A stretch of DNA of 64,000 nucleotides, taken from positions 1,395,001 through 1,459,000 of the forward strand of contig NZ_CP062788.1 in NCBI RefSeq assembly GCF_025136295.1, written 5' to 3'. Below, piece by piece: positions 18,304-27,099 of the stretch (positions within the stretch are counted from its first letter, which is position 1; each line of letters opens with the position of its first letter). The notes under the pieces were generated by a model that did not search any database, was not told the DNA's origin, and worked only from the letters and a program-made list of their open reading frames with translations. The DNA is from Aestuariispira ectoiniformans (lineage in GTDB: Bacteria > Pseudomonadota > Alphaproteobacteria > UBA8366 > Aestuariispiraceae). A program made the translations under genes and the position numbers.

Positions 18304-19050
18304 TCACATGGCTTTCCCATCCACAATAACGCGCCGGATTCCCCGGCTGCAGGCCTCAATCCGGGCGGCGACGTTATAGTAGTCGCGCAGGGTTGTTTCG
18401 GTGACAATTTCCGCGCTGGGACCGCAGGCCGCAAGCTGTCCGTTTGCGATCAGCATGGCCTGGTCAGCATATTGCAGCACGTCATTCAGGTCGTGAAGAG
18501 CGGCGAAAATGATCATGCCGCGTTCCCGCGCGAGCCGTCTGGCAAAGGTCAGAACCTCCACCTGACGATAGAGGTCGAGGGCCGCCGTCGGTTCGTCCAT
18601 GAGTAGGATTGCGGGTTCTCGCACAAGGGCCTGGGCAAGGCCGACCAACTGGCGCTGGCCGCCGCTTAATTCCGCGATGTTGCGGTGGGCGAGGCCTACA
18701 ATGTCGAGCGCACTCAGGGTTTCGTCGATGATCGCGAGGTCCTGTCTGCCGACCGACCAGGAGGCCCCCTGCTTGCGGGCGAGGAGAACCGATTCATAGA
18801 CGCTCAGCGCCGCATTGGCATTTGTGTCCTGCGGCATATAACAGACAGATGCATCATCACCGGACAGCATGACGTCGCCGGGGCCCGGCAGAAGGCCTGC
18901 CATGCGTTTGAACAGGGTGGATTTACCTGCCGCATTGGGGCCGATGACGGCAACCACGTCGCCCCCTTTGAAGGTTGGTGTGGTGATGCCGGATAACGTC
19001 AGTTTCCGGCCATGCCGCGCGCCGAGATCCGTCAGTTTGATCGCTACCAT
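18304..19050 (-). CDS. Iron-siderophore ABC transporter ATP-binding protein
   Basis: The 248-residue ATPase of the FecE/FepC class has Walker A GPNAAGKST near residue 37, signature LSGGQRQLVGLAQ near 135, Walker B ILLMDEPTAALD near 157 and the switch His in FAALHDLND near 190. It overlaps the permease gene by seven bases and completes an importer with the permease and binding protein. Substrate by context: the ferric complex of the siderophore made by the same gene block. Confidence 0.92.
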   Translation of the reverse strand: MVAIKLTDLGARHGRKLTLSGITTPTFKGGDVVAVIGPNAAGKSTLFKRMAGLLPGPGDVMLSGDDASVCYMPQDTNANAALSVYESVLLARKQGASWSVGRQDLAIIDETLSALDIVGLAHRNIAELSGGQRQLVGLAQALVREPAILLMDEPTAALDLYRQVEVLTFARRLARERGMIIFAALHDLNDVLQYADQAMLIANGQLAACGPSAEIVTETTLRDYYNVAARIEACSRGIRRVIVDGKAM

Positions 19051-20111
19051 GACTGCCTCGAGTTGGAGAAGATGAGCATCACGAAAAACGGGATGCCGAC
19101 AAGGGAGGTGACGATCCCGATTGGCAGGATCGCCCCGGCCATGAGGGATTTGCTGGCAATCGAGCTGGCTGACAGGATCAAGGCACCCGATAGTGCGGAG
19201 GCTGGCAGGAAAAACCGCTGGTCTTCCCCGATCAGCATCCGGGCGATATGCGGCCCGACCAGTCCGACAAAGCCGATGGTGCCGACGAAGGCAACCGGAA
19301 TGGCGGAGAGCAGGCTGACCAGGATCAGGGTCTCCAGTCGCAATCGCCCCACATTCACACCAAAGCTGGCCGCCTTGTCATCGCCCAGGCGCATGGCGGT
19401 CAAAGCCCAGGCACGGCGCGCGAACAGGGGCAGGACAAGAAGCAGTATCGCCAACGTCACGAATACTTTCGGCCAGGTCGCTTTGGTCAGGCTGCCCATG
19501 GTCCAGAACACGACTGCCGACAAGGCTTCGGATGAGGCAAAAAACTGGATCAGGGACAAAAGGGCGTTGAAACTGAAGACCAGGGCAATGCCTAATAGCA
19601 CGATTGTCTGGACGGTGACGCCGCGTTTCATACTCAGGATATGGATCAGCCCTGCGGTGAGCATGGCAACCACAAAGGCATTGATCGGCACCACGTAATC
19701 CGTGGCTGCGGGAATGATCGTCAGCCCGAAGGCCAGCGCCAGGGCGGCGCCGAAACTGGCGGCAGCGGAAATACCCAGGGTGAAGGGGCTGGCAAGCGGG
19801 TTGTTCAGGATCGTCTGCATTTGTGCGCCTGCCACGGCCAGGGCCGCGCCCACCACAACGGCCATAATCGCAATCGGCATGCGGATTTTCCAGATGACCA
19901 CTGAAATCTGTTCATCACTGCTGCCGGGGGCGAAAATGGCTGTGAATACATCACTCAGGGCGTAGCGCGCGGGGCCAAGCGACACATCAATGCAGATGCT
20001 TAACAGTAACGAAAACGCCAACACGCCGAGCAGGACTGCCCGGCGTCTGACCTGTGTCTGATAAAACAGCCGCCCCGATTGTGCCGGGGGGGCCAGTTCT
20101 TCCACCGTCAT
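19044..20111 (-). CDS. Iron-siderophore ABC transporter permease (FecCD family)
   Basis: The 355-residue protein has about ten membrane spans and is of the FecCD/BtuC family. Diagnostic segments are AGAQMQTILNNPLASPFTLG near 95, the family motif for coupling to the ATPase, and VGTIGFVGLVGPHIARML near 265. There is one permease gene only, so the channel is probably a homodimer. The start overlaps the binding-protein stop by four bases. Confidence 0.93.
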   Translation of the reverse strand: MTVEELAPPAQSGRLFYQTQVRRRAVLLGVLAFSLLLSICIDVSLGPARYALSDVFTAIFAPGSSDEQISVVIWKIRMPIAIMAVVVGAALAVAGAQMQTILNNPLASPFTLGISAAASFGAALALAFGLTIIPAATDYVVPINAFVVAMLTAGLIHILSMKRGVTVQTIVLLGIALVFSFNALLSLIQFFASSEALSAVVFWTMGSLTKATWPKVFVTLAILLLVLPLFARRAWALTAMRLGDDKAASFGVNVGRLRLETLILVSLLSAIPVAFVGTIGFVGLVGPHIARMLIGEDQRFFLPASALSGALILSASSIASKSLMAGAILPIGIVTSLVGIPFFVMLIFSNSRQSW

Positions 20112-21250
20112 GACGATCCTCCCTTGCTTTTAAGAGAGGCGAAATATCCCGGCTGGAAGCCGATTGGCAGGAACTTGTCATGCAATTCCCGGAAGGTCGC
20201 CTGCGGGTCGAGGTCGGTGAAAAGGTCCGGGTGGAACCATTTTGCGAATTGCTGGACGGCGATGAATTGATAGGGGCTGTTGTAGAACTGGTGCCAGGCT
20301 GCGTGGAAGGCCAGGGTCTTTTGTGCGGCAATACCGGTATAGGCCGGGCGTGTCGGATAATAGGCAAGCTTGCGCTGTACCTCTGTCATGTCCGCGCCGG
20401 GGCCGACAGGTACCCATTTGCCGCCGGGAACATAGGCCGCCCAATCCGCGCTGGTGACGATCACATGCGCAGGGTTCGAGGCAATCACCTGTTCCGCGTT
20501 AAGCTGGCCGAAGGTGCCGGGCAGCAGGCTGTTTGCGATATTGTCGCCGCCTGCAAGCGTGACAAGCCTGCCGAAATTCCCATCCCCGAACGTATGACAG
20601 CAATCCTCATAATAGCCCGCCGCCCGGTCCAGAAAGACCTTGGGTCTGGCAGGGGTTGCCTGGGCAAGGCGGTCCGTGACCCGCGCAATTTGCTTTTCCC
20701 GGAAGCGGATAAGGGCCTCCGCCCGATCTTCCCGGCCAAAGAGCTTGCCGAAAAGGCGGATGGACGGCGTGGTGTTTTTCATGGGTTTGTGCCGGAAATC
20801 CACATAGATCACCGGAATATTCAAGGCAGCCAGCTTTTCCACATATTGTGCGTCTTTGGTTGCCCGTTGGCTTTCCACGTTCAGGAACACCACATCCGGT
20901 TTTCGGCTGATTGCCGTTTCAATATCAATCAGGCTTTGCTCCAACCCGGAGAAGGTCGGGATGTCGGCGAAGGCGGGAAATTTCTCTCGATAGGCCGCAT
21001 AGGTGGCCGGGTCCGCCTGGATCAGGTCATCCCGCCAAGCAGCAATGCGGCTCGCCGGGTTTTCCCTGTCGAGAGCGGCAATCACATAAAGCATGCGGCC
21101 TTCGCCCAGGATTGCCCGTTTGATCGGCGTATTTACCGTGACGTTCCGCCCGACAATATCGGTAACGGTGACGGGGTCGGCCTGCCCCGCGCCAATGGTC
21201 AGCAGGAAACCCGCCATGGCGGCGAGAAAGCCGGGGAGCTTTCTTGTCAT
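20108..21250 (-). CDS. Iron-siderophore periplasmic binding protein
   Basis: The 380-residue protein has a signal peptide (MTRKLPGFLAAMAGFLLTIG, cut after GQA) and a class III binding-protein fold (FepB/FecB/BtuF type). The domain opens VTVTDIVGRNVTVNTPIKRAIL. It delivers the ferric complex to the FecCD permease. The ATG at 21250 is preferred for its agagga site; an ATG ten codons upstream would add a hydrophilic stretch before the signal peptide. It lies 34 bases after the MFS exporter gene. Confidence 0.88.
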   Translation of the reverse strand: MTRKLPGFLAAMAGFLLTIGAGQADPVTVTDIVGRNVTVNTPIKRAILGEGRMLYVIAALDRENPASRIAAWRDDLIQADPATYAAYREKFPAFADIPTFSGLEQSLIDIETAISRKPDVVFLNVESQRATKDAQYVEKLAALNIPVIYVDFRHKPMKNTTPSIRLFGKLFGREDRAEALIRFREKQIARVTDRLAQATPARPKVFLDRAAGYYEDCCHTFGDGNFGRLVTLAGGDNIANSLLPGTFGQLNAEQVIASNPAHVIVTSADWAAYVPGGKWVPVGPGADMTEVQRKLAYYPTRPAYTGIAAQKTLAFHAAWHQFYNSPYQFIAVQQFAKWFHPDLFTDLDPQATFRELHDKFLPIGFQPGYFASLKSKGGSS

Positions 21251-21284
21251 GTTGATCCTCTCTTTTTCTTGTTCTTTCATAGCC

Positions 21285-22532
21285 CTAGTGACTGCTTTCG
21301 GTGGCAGGTTCGTTGAGGGCGGAGTTGGCTGAAGCGCCGTTTCGGAAACGAACGGCGAGCGCCCCGGCCAGCGCGACTGCATAGACGGCGGCGACAAGGA
21401 AATAGGTGTATTCAAGACCCACTGCCTGGCTGAACCAGCCGCCCAATGCGATTCCGGCGATGGAGGAGAACTGGATGGTGCTTTGTGCGATACCCAGGAT
21501 ATGCCCCTGCCTCAGGTTGCCTGCGGCATTGGATATCTGCGACATCAGGACGGGCGTGGTTGCGCCCAGCAATATCCCCCAGAGGAAATAGATGCCGATG
21601 AAAACATTTGCCGATCTCGTCAGGCCCGCGATAACCATCAGCAGGATACAGACCCCGGCAACCAGGGCCATCCTGCCCAGAACGGATTGCAGTGTCCGGC
21701 CCTCGAAATATTTTGCCCAAAGCGAGGCAGAGACAACAAAGCCAAAGGCCTGCAGGCCATAGCACAGGCCGACGATCCAGTTATCCACGTTGAAAATGCC
21801 GCTGACATAAAGGGAAAAGGGCGTTTGCGGGATCAGGCGGCTGACCAGTAATGCCCCCATGACGACCAGCAGCCCCAGGACCGGCGGTTGTCGCCAGACA
21901 CCGGGTTGCCTCTGGGAGGACGGCTTTGCACTTGCCGATGAAGCGGTGGTGGGCTGAACATCCGGCAGGATGATCCATACAGCCACGGCAGACAGGGCGC
22001 AGAGGATCGAGGCGGTGAAGTTGATCCAGAAGAAGGTTGCAATATCGAGGATGACACCGCCGAGGATGGCCCCGACCATCGACCCCAGATTGGTGGAAAC
22101 CTGCAGATAGGCGAACAGCCGTGCCCGGCGGGACGGGTCTTCGATGCTGACGCCATAGGCCTGGGCGGGGGCGATATAACCTGCGCAGGCCCCTTGTAGA
22201 AAGCGCAGCACCAGAATCATCCAGACGTCATTGGAATAGGCCAGCGCCATCTGTGTGACGGCCAGACCGGCCAGCGCCCGGATCATCATCAGCTTGTGGC
22301 CCGTGCGGTCTCCCAGCCGTCCCCAGAAGGAACTGGTCAGCATGATGCCCAGCATGGGACCCACATAAACCGCAATCCCGGCGAAACCGAAAAGCCAGTC
22401 GGAAGAACTCAGGGATTTGAGGTGAACGGGCCAGAACGGCCCGCTCATCTCCATGGCACCCATGGATACAAGTTGGATGGCGAAAAGGACGTGGATCTGC
22501 CAGCGGCCCTGCGAAGCAAGCGATGCGGTCAT
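21285..22532 (-). CDS. MFS transporter, probable siderophore exporter
   Basis: The 415-residue protein has 12 predicted membrane spans in two halves joined by a polar loop (about 185-205). The MFS loop motif is GRLGDRTGHKLMM near residue 75. It lies between the NIS synthetase (eight bases away) and the iron-importer genes. That position is typical of siderophore exporters such as those in aerobactin- and staphyloferrin-type clusters. A drug-efflux role cannot be excluded from sequence. Confidence 0.82.
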   Translation of the reverse strand: MTASLASQGRWQIHVLFAIQLVSMGAMEMSGPFWPVHLKSLSSSDWLFGFAGIAVYVGPMLGIMLTSSFWGRLGDRTGHKLMMIRALAGLAVTQMALAYSNDVWMILVLRFLQGACAGYIAPAQAYGVSIEDPSRRARLFAYLQVSTNLGSMVGAILGGVILDIATFFWINFTASILCALSAVAVWIILPDVQPTTASSASAKPSSQRQPGVWRQPPVLGLLVVMGALLVSRLIPQTPFSLYVSGIFNVDNWIVGLCYGLQAFGFVVSASLWAKYFEGRTLQSVLGRMALVAGVCILLMVIAGLTRSANVFIGIYFLWGILLGATTPVLMSQISNAAGNLRQGHILGIAQSTIQFSSIAGIALGGWFSQAVGLEYTYFLVAAVYAVALAGALAVRFRNGASANSALNEPATESSH

Positions 22533-22539
22533 ATAGATG

Positions 22540-24444
22540 TCACTCCGCCGCAGGCGTGATCGGGTTCGGCAACTCATGCTGAATCCGATAATCGGCATAT
22601 TGTTCCAGATGCATCCGCAGAAGCGAGCGCGTCGACCAGGGCTGCGTCAGGAAAATCCGGCGTTCGTCTTCCCAGAAATTCCTGTCATGCACACGCGGTG
22701 CGATTGCCTGGAAGGCGGCGTCGGTTTCCTCGCCAATGATGTGCCATAATCGGTTGGAGGCGAGGCCGTATTCCGTCGACAGCATCAGTGCCATCTCATG
22801 CAGATGGCAGACATAGACCGCATCCAGGATGAAGGAGCGGATCGGTTCAATACTGTCGTCAAAGACCGTCGGCAGGATCACACCATAGCGATATGGCTTG
22901 ATCGAATGCCCGCGTTTTTCCAGCAACGGTGAATAGGCACGGGCATCGCCGTAGTCCCGGATGAGGAGGCTTTTGGGCGTGCCGTCGGCATCGAACAGGA
23001 TGGAGGTATTCTGTTGATGCGCCTCCAGTGTCAGACCGTAAAGCAGATACATATTCACCACCGGCTTCACGACAACCTGGACATAGCGCCGGAAGAAATT
23101 CTCGACCTGATCGGCCGTTGCCCGCTCCCCGCCCTTCTCTACGAGTTCGGTGATCAGCGGACGGGCATTCGATGGGGATTGTGCGAACAGGGCCGCGACC
23201 GTGACCGGTAACAGCCCATCATTGCGGTTCAGGGCCTTGGCGGTCGTGCGGAAGACGACGGAGAGATGCTTGCCTGCGTGATCGTCCTGTTTCACCGCAT
23301 GTTTAAAGTGAAAACCCAGGTCTTCGGGGAAGAATTCCAGCGCTTTGTTAAAGCCGTCCTCTTCATAGAGAATGCGTTCGATAACGGTGCTGAACCTTGG
23401 GCCCATATTGATGGATTTTGCCTGTAGGCCGCGCAGTTCGCTGGTCAGCCAGATGGCGACCGGCAGTTTGATGAAAGGCGCGTCGTCCGGCGTTTCCGGC
23501 AGCATGGTCCGGAAGGACATACTGGGCCTTGTATCAAGGTCGGGGCCATCGGTGATCAGGATGCCGTCAGCAATTTCCTCGGCATATTCGGTTTTGACGA
23601 AATTCTCCAGATGCCAGGAATGCACTGGCAGCGGCAGGTATTCCGCAGGCACCAGATCCTTGCTCTCCAGGCCGGATTTCCAAGCCGCATAGAGGTCGGG
23701 AAAGTTTTCCGCGAACCAGACATGATAGTCACTGACATGGGGCATGCGTTCCATATAGGCCATGTCGGCGCGCAAGGCGGTGATGCGGACCGGCACGACG
23801 GCGTCGAATTCGGGAGAAAGCCGTTCTACCTCATCCGGCGTCAGGTTCGGCTTGCACTTCCAGGTGGGATAGAAGGGATGCCCTTCCAATGATCCCCATT
23901 GATCGAGCAGTATGGCTGCCTTCCGCGTGGATTGTGTCTGGCGCATGAGATCAACCAGCCCCTTTGCGCCGTGGGCTTTGATTTCCTTACGCAGACGTTC
24001 GTTCCAGTCATGGCGATAGGTCCGTGCCTGGGCGTCGTTTGTTGTGCTGTTGGCGATATCCGCTTTGGTTTTTTCCAGCCCTTCTTCGCCGACCTGGAAA
24101 CAGAAAAGCGGGTGAAGCAGGTCCAGCAAGGCACCGGCGGTCTCAATCTCCTGCGCTGCCTGCCCTTGCCGGATCAACCGGATATTGCCGTTGTTGATGA
24201 AGGTATTGGCCGGGGCGGCCTTCAGGTCTTCGAAAAAGAGCAGGGCCTTCCGGTCCCAAAGGGGCAGCCAGGCACCGTTGCCGGTTGGCGCGTAAAACAG
24301 TTGGTCTTTATCAATAAGCTTTTCGGCGAAGATACAGCGAATTACCCGGCGCAGGGCATTGCGCTGTGAGTATTGCTCGACAACCGCCCGGTCGTTGGAT
24401 TCAAGGGACGTTTTTGCAGGGATCATGGTCTGGATCGTATTCAT
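22540..24444 (-). CDS. IucA/IucC-family NRPS-independent siderophore synthetase
   Basis: The 634-residue protein has the IucA/IucC N-terminal domain (motif SLEGHPFYPTWKCKPNLT near 150, an ATP-binding region) followed by the FhuF-like C-terminal part (EAHQQNTSILFDADG and LLIRDYGDARAYSP near 490-515). NIS synthetases adenylate a carboxylate such as citrate or 2-oxoglutarate and join it to an amine. With SbnA- and SbnH-like enzymes upstream, the amine is probably 2,3-diaminopropionate or diaminoethane. Only one synthetase is present, whereas staphyloferrin B needs three. The start ATG overlaps the preceding stop by four bases. Confidence 0.93.
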   Translation of the reverse strand: MNTIQTMIPAKTSLESNDRAVVEQYSQRNALRRVIRCIFAEKLIDKDQLFYAPTGNGAWLPLWDRKALLFFEDLKAAPANTFINNGNIRLIRQGQAAQEIETAGALLDLLHPLFCFQVGEEGLEKTKADIANSTTNDAQARTYRHDWNERLRKEIKAHGAKGLVDLMRQTQSTRKAAILLDQWGSLEGHPFYPTWKCKPNLTPDEVERLSPEFDAVVPVRITALRADMAYMERMPHVSDYHVWFAENFPDLYAAWKSGLESKDLVPAEYLPLPVHSWHLENFVKTEYAEEIADGILITDGPDLDTRPSMSFRTMLPETPDDAPFIKLPVAIWLTSELRGLQAKSINMGPRFSTVIERILYEEDGFNKALEFFPEDLGFHFKHAVKQDDHAGKHLSVVFRTTAKALNRNDGLLPVTVAALFAQSPSNARPLITELVEKGGERATADQVENFFRRYVQVVVKPVVNMYLLYGLTLEAHQQNTSILFDADGTPKSLLIRDYGDARAYSPLLEKRGHSIKPYRYGVILPTVFDDSIEPIRSFILDAVYVCHLHEMALMLSTEYGLASNRLWHIIGEETDAAFQAIAPRVHDRNFWEDERRIFLTQPWSTRSLLRMHLEQYADYRIQHELPNPITPAAE

Positions 24445-25607
24445 GCGATTGATCTTTCTGCGGGCCAGTGTTCGGGGAAATAGTCGAGGGCGGATTTCCG
24501 CAATCCGCCCATATGGGCAACGCACCAGCCGAAGATTTCTTCGATATGGGGCATGGGAACCGACAGTCGCCGGCCCATCTCCACCAGCAGGGCGAGGCCG
24601 AAGGCGATGTCTTCATGGAAGGCGCGGCTTTCGCGGTCTATCTCATAGCCGTCGCCGGATGCGGCGGGCACAAGCGGGGCCTCGATTGCCTCATAGGCCC
24701 TGTTCGTCCGCAGCACGCCCAGCATCGTGTGCGGGTCACGGATCTGGTCGCCGTAAGCGTCCGTGATCTCCTTCTTGAGCGGGTCGACGGAGGAAAGGTC
24801 AACCTTGAGTCGCCCCTCGATGGCCCGGCACAGGGCGCGGCTTTCCTCGTCGCTGCGTTCCAGGAAATAGGCGCTGAGTTCCGTGCTGTCCGTCCACCAG
24901 CAGACGCGCCAGTTAAACGGGCGCTGATGCCATTGCGCATATGGCCCGATCAGCCCGTATATGGCCGAGCTGTGCATGATTGGATTGCCCGGTGTCAGAG
25001 TGATTTCCAGATAGTTATCCAGCAAGTCGACGGGAGCGTCATACAGACGCTGCAGAATGGTATGCAGATTCTGACGGTTTTCATCCGTCTCCCGGGCATG
25101 GGCGGCAATATGCAGGCGGCTTTTCGCTCCTCCCATGCGGATGGAGACACCGGGGGCCAGTTCAAAGGCGGTGTGCGGCACGTCCTTCATGCCCCAGATG
25201 ACAACATTGGGTTGCCCGGCAAAGACCTTCTCTGCCAGCCAGTCGAACCCGCAGAAGCCGGGAATGGCTCCAACATAGACGGGCTTGTCCGTTGGCAGGG
25301 CTGGCCGGAGGGATTGTAGGACGGCTTCCCGGACGTGGGCGGGCACGGTGACGATGACAAGGTCGGCGTCAGCGGCCACCTCGACGGCGTCATCGGACAC
25401 GGCGTCCGGTGCGGCGGTGATCTGTCCGCCATCGGGCAATTGTGCGGTGATGCGACAGTCGCCCTTGCGGTGGCGGTCGATGAGGGGCTTGCTGCCTGTC
25501 AGGATGCTGACTTTCACGCCCGGTAGCTGTTTGAACAGGACGGCGTTGAGATGCCCGGTCTTTCCGCCGCCACAGATGACGACGTGAAGCGGAGAAGGTG
25601 CGGTCAT
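24441..25607 (-). CDS. Opine/octopine dehydrogenase-family oxidoreductase
   Basis: The 388-residue protein has an N-terminal Rossmann domain (VVICGGGKTGHLNAVLF near residue 9) and a C-terminal NAD/NADP octopine/nopaline dehydrogenase domain with the catalytic-type segment LTPGNPIMHSSAIYGL near 205. Family members reductively join an amino acid to a keto acid, or run the reverse. In Sbn clusters the dehydrogenase SbnB splits N-(2-amino-2-carboxyethyl)-glutamate into diaminopropionate and 2-oxoglutarate, but SbnB is of the ornithine cyclodeaminase family. This enzyme sits in the same slot with a different fold. It may replace SbnB or make an opine-type metallophore. Four-base overlaps on both sides show tight coupling. 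Confidence 0.8.
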   Translation of the reverse strand: MTAPSPLHVVICGGGKTGHLNAVLFKQLPGVKVSILTGSKPLIDRHRKGDCRITAQLPDGGQITAAPDAVSDDAVEVAADADLVIVTVPAHVREAVLQSLRPALPTDKPVYVGAIPGFCGFDWLAEKVFAGQPNVVIWGMKDVPHTAFELAPGVSIRMGGAKSRLHIAAHARETDENRQNLHTILQRLYDAPVDLLDNYLEITLTPGNPIMHSSAIYGLIGPYAQWHQRPFNWRVCWWTDSTELSAYFLERSDEESRALCRAIEGRLKVDLSSVDPLKKEITDAYGDQIRDPHTMLGVLRTNRAYEAIEAPLVPAASGDGYEIDRESRAFHEDIAFGLALLVEMGRRLSVPMPHIEEIFGWCVAHMGGLRKSALDYFPEHWPAERSIA

Positions 25608-26065
25608 CGTGCCTCTCCACCGGTTGCGGCCAGCTCGACTACATTGCGCGCGCCATGCTCATGGCCCAGTTCATCAAGGCCAAAGGCGCATTCCAGCCGC
25701 CAGGAGGATGGGATCAGATGGCGCGTGGTCTTGGGCGGGTACAGCCGACCCGTACGCGCACGGGTGCGCACATCCGTCGGCGTGACCGTGAATTGTGCGC
25801 GGCGCGATTCCACCGCGACGCTGCGGTAATCCGCCAGAAGACAGGGTACATGGCTGAGGCCCTGCTCACGCGCGAAGGCCAGGCGGTGGTGTCCGTCCAT
25901 CAGCACGAGGTCGTCCCATTCGACCAGCAGTGGCGTTGTCCAGACACCGGCGCAGCTGATCGTCTCACGGATCTCCTCCAGGCGTTCGGGGATATGTTCC
26001 TCGTGACGGAGAATGCGGCTGGTTTCGACCAGAACCACCGGCGTGCCTGATGTCTGACTGATCAT
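25604..26065 (-). CDS. ParB/Srx-fold protein, SbnI-like (possible free serine kinase)
   Basis: The 153-residue, single-domain ParB N-terminal/sulfiredoxin-like protein has the core LVLMDGHHRLAFAREQG near residue 50. There is no DNA-binding helix-turn-helix domain, so partition function is unlikely. In staphyloferrin B clusters SbnI has this fold and makes O-phospho-L-serine, the substrate of SbnA. The adjacent SbnA-like gene supports that role here. The start ATG overlaps the sbnA-like stop (ATGA); a longer frame upstream overlaps that gene and is unlikely. Confidence 0.82.
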   Translation of the reverse strand: MISQTSGTPVVLVETSRILRHEEHIPERLEEIRETISCAGVWTTPLLVEWDDLVLMDGHHRLAFAREQGLSHVPCLLADYRSVAVESRRAQFTVTPTDVRTRARTGRLYPPKTTRHLIPSSWRLECAFGLDELGHEHGARNVVELAATGGEAR

Positions 26066-27099
26066 GCGATCTTCTCCATAGGTTCTGTCCTGGCGTAGGG
26101 ATGGTCCAGCGGGACCCACTGGCGCAGGCGATGCCAGACCGCCGGATCGGTCAGGTCGCGCTCCTGCAGCCATTCTTCGCTGAAAACAGTGTGCAGATAT
26201 TTCTCGCCACCATCGGCGACACAGCAGACCACGGTGCCGCGCAGGTTTCTTTCATGGATCAGTTCAAGCGCCTTGTAGACTGCGCCACCGGTCGAACCAC
26301 CGACTAGCAGGCCGGTCTCACGGGCCAAAAAACGCGCGGTTTCAAAGGCTTCCGTGTCGCCCACCTGCATGCCTTCGTCGATGACGTCGTAGTCCACGAC
26401 CTTTCCGATTTCGTCGCCTTTGGGTGTGCCCGTGCCCGACTGGTAATAGGGATATCCGGGTTGGCCGAAAATGATGGAACCCTTTGGTTCCACGCCATAG
26501 GACGTGATCTGCGGTTTACGCGCCTTCATCGCGCGGGCCATCCCGCTGAGCGACCCACCGGTGCCGGTGCAGCCGACCAGATAGTCGATCTCGCCGCCTG
26601 TCTGGTCGAACAACTCATCGACCAGTCCCTCATAGCCCGCCGGGTTGGCCGGGTTGTCGGACTGGTTCATGAAAATCGCACCGGGGATTTCCCGCGCCAA
26701 CCGGGCGGCTGTGTTCTGTCGTTCGACGACAGCCACCTCGTCTTCGGCGTAGTCGCCTTCGACAAATTGCAGTTCCGCGCCAAGCGCCCTCATGACCGCC
26801 AGTTTGTCCGGGGCCGCATGGTGATCGACGATGGCGATAAAGCGGAAGCCCAGCTCGGCGGCGGTGATCGCCAGGCCGATGCCCGTATTGCCGGAGGAGG
26901 ATTCGACAATGGTACCGCCGGGCTGCAGGCGGCCATCCTCAATGGCGGTCAGGACCATGTTCCGGGCCATGCGGTCTTTCATGCTGCCGCCGGGATTATT
27001 CTTTTCGATCTTGAGAAGCAAACGCACTTCGGGGGCGGCAACGGGAAGCGCCAGAACCGGCGTGTTGCCCATGAGATCAGTTACCTTTTGATAGATCAT
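26062..27099 (-). CDS. SbnA-like PLP-dependent synthase (O-phosphoserine + glutamate condensation)
   Basis: The 345-residue enzyme of the cysteine-synthase/cystathionine beta-synthase fold has PLP lysine in NNPGGSMKDRMARNM near 40, the substrate loop VESSSGNTGIGLA near 67 and the phosphate-binding GCTGTGGSLSGMA near 175. By analogy with SbnA it would make N-(2-amino-2-carboxyethyl)-L-glutamate, the precursor of L-2,3-diaminopropionate. Its context (SbnH-like, SbnI-like and an NIS synthetase, all with overlapping starts and stops) makes cysteine synthesis unlikely. A second copy of this family lies at 61669-62715. Confidence 0.87.
   Translation of the reverse strand: MIYQKVTDLMGNTPVLALPVAAPEVRLLLKIEKNNPGGSMKDRMARNMVLTAIEDGRLQPGGTIVESSSGNTGIGLAITAAELGFRFIAIVDHHAAPDKLAVMRALGAELQFVEGDYAEDEVAVVERQNTAARLAREIPGAIFMNQSDNPANPAGYEGLVDELFDQTGGEIDYLVGCTGTGGSLSGMARAMKARKPQITSYGVEPKGSIIFGQPGYPYYQSGTGTPKGDEIGKVVDYDVIDEGMQVGDTEAFETARFLARETGLLVGGSTGGAVYKALELIHERNLRGTVVCCVADGGEKYLHTVFSEEWLQERDLTDPAVWHRLRQWVPLDHPYARTEPMEKIA

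Noticed and set aside
24441-25607. Ordinary 6-phosphogluconate or ketopantoate reductase for the dehydrogenase
   Set aside because: The Rossmann start is shared, but the C-terminal GNPxxH-type segment fits the octopine/nopaline dehydrogenase domain.
26062-27099. Housekeeping cysteine synthase
   Set aside because: The motifs allow it, but the overlapping SbnH-, SbnI- and NIS-type genes make a siderophore-precursor role far more likely.
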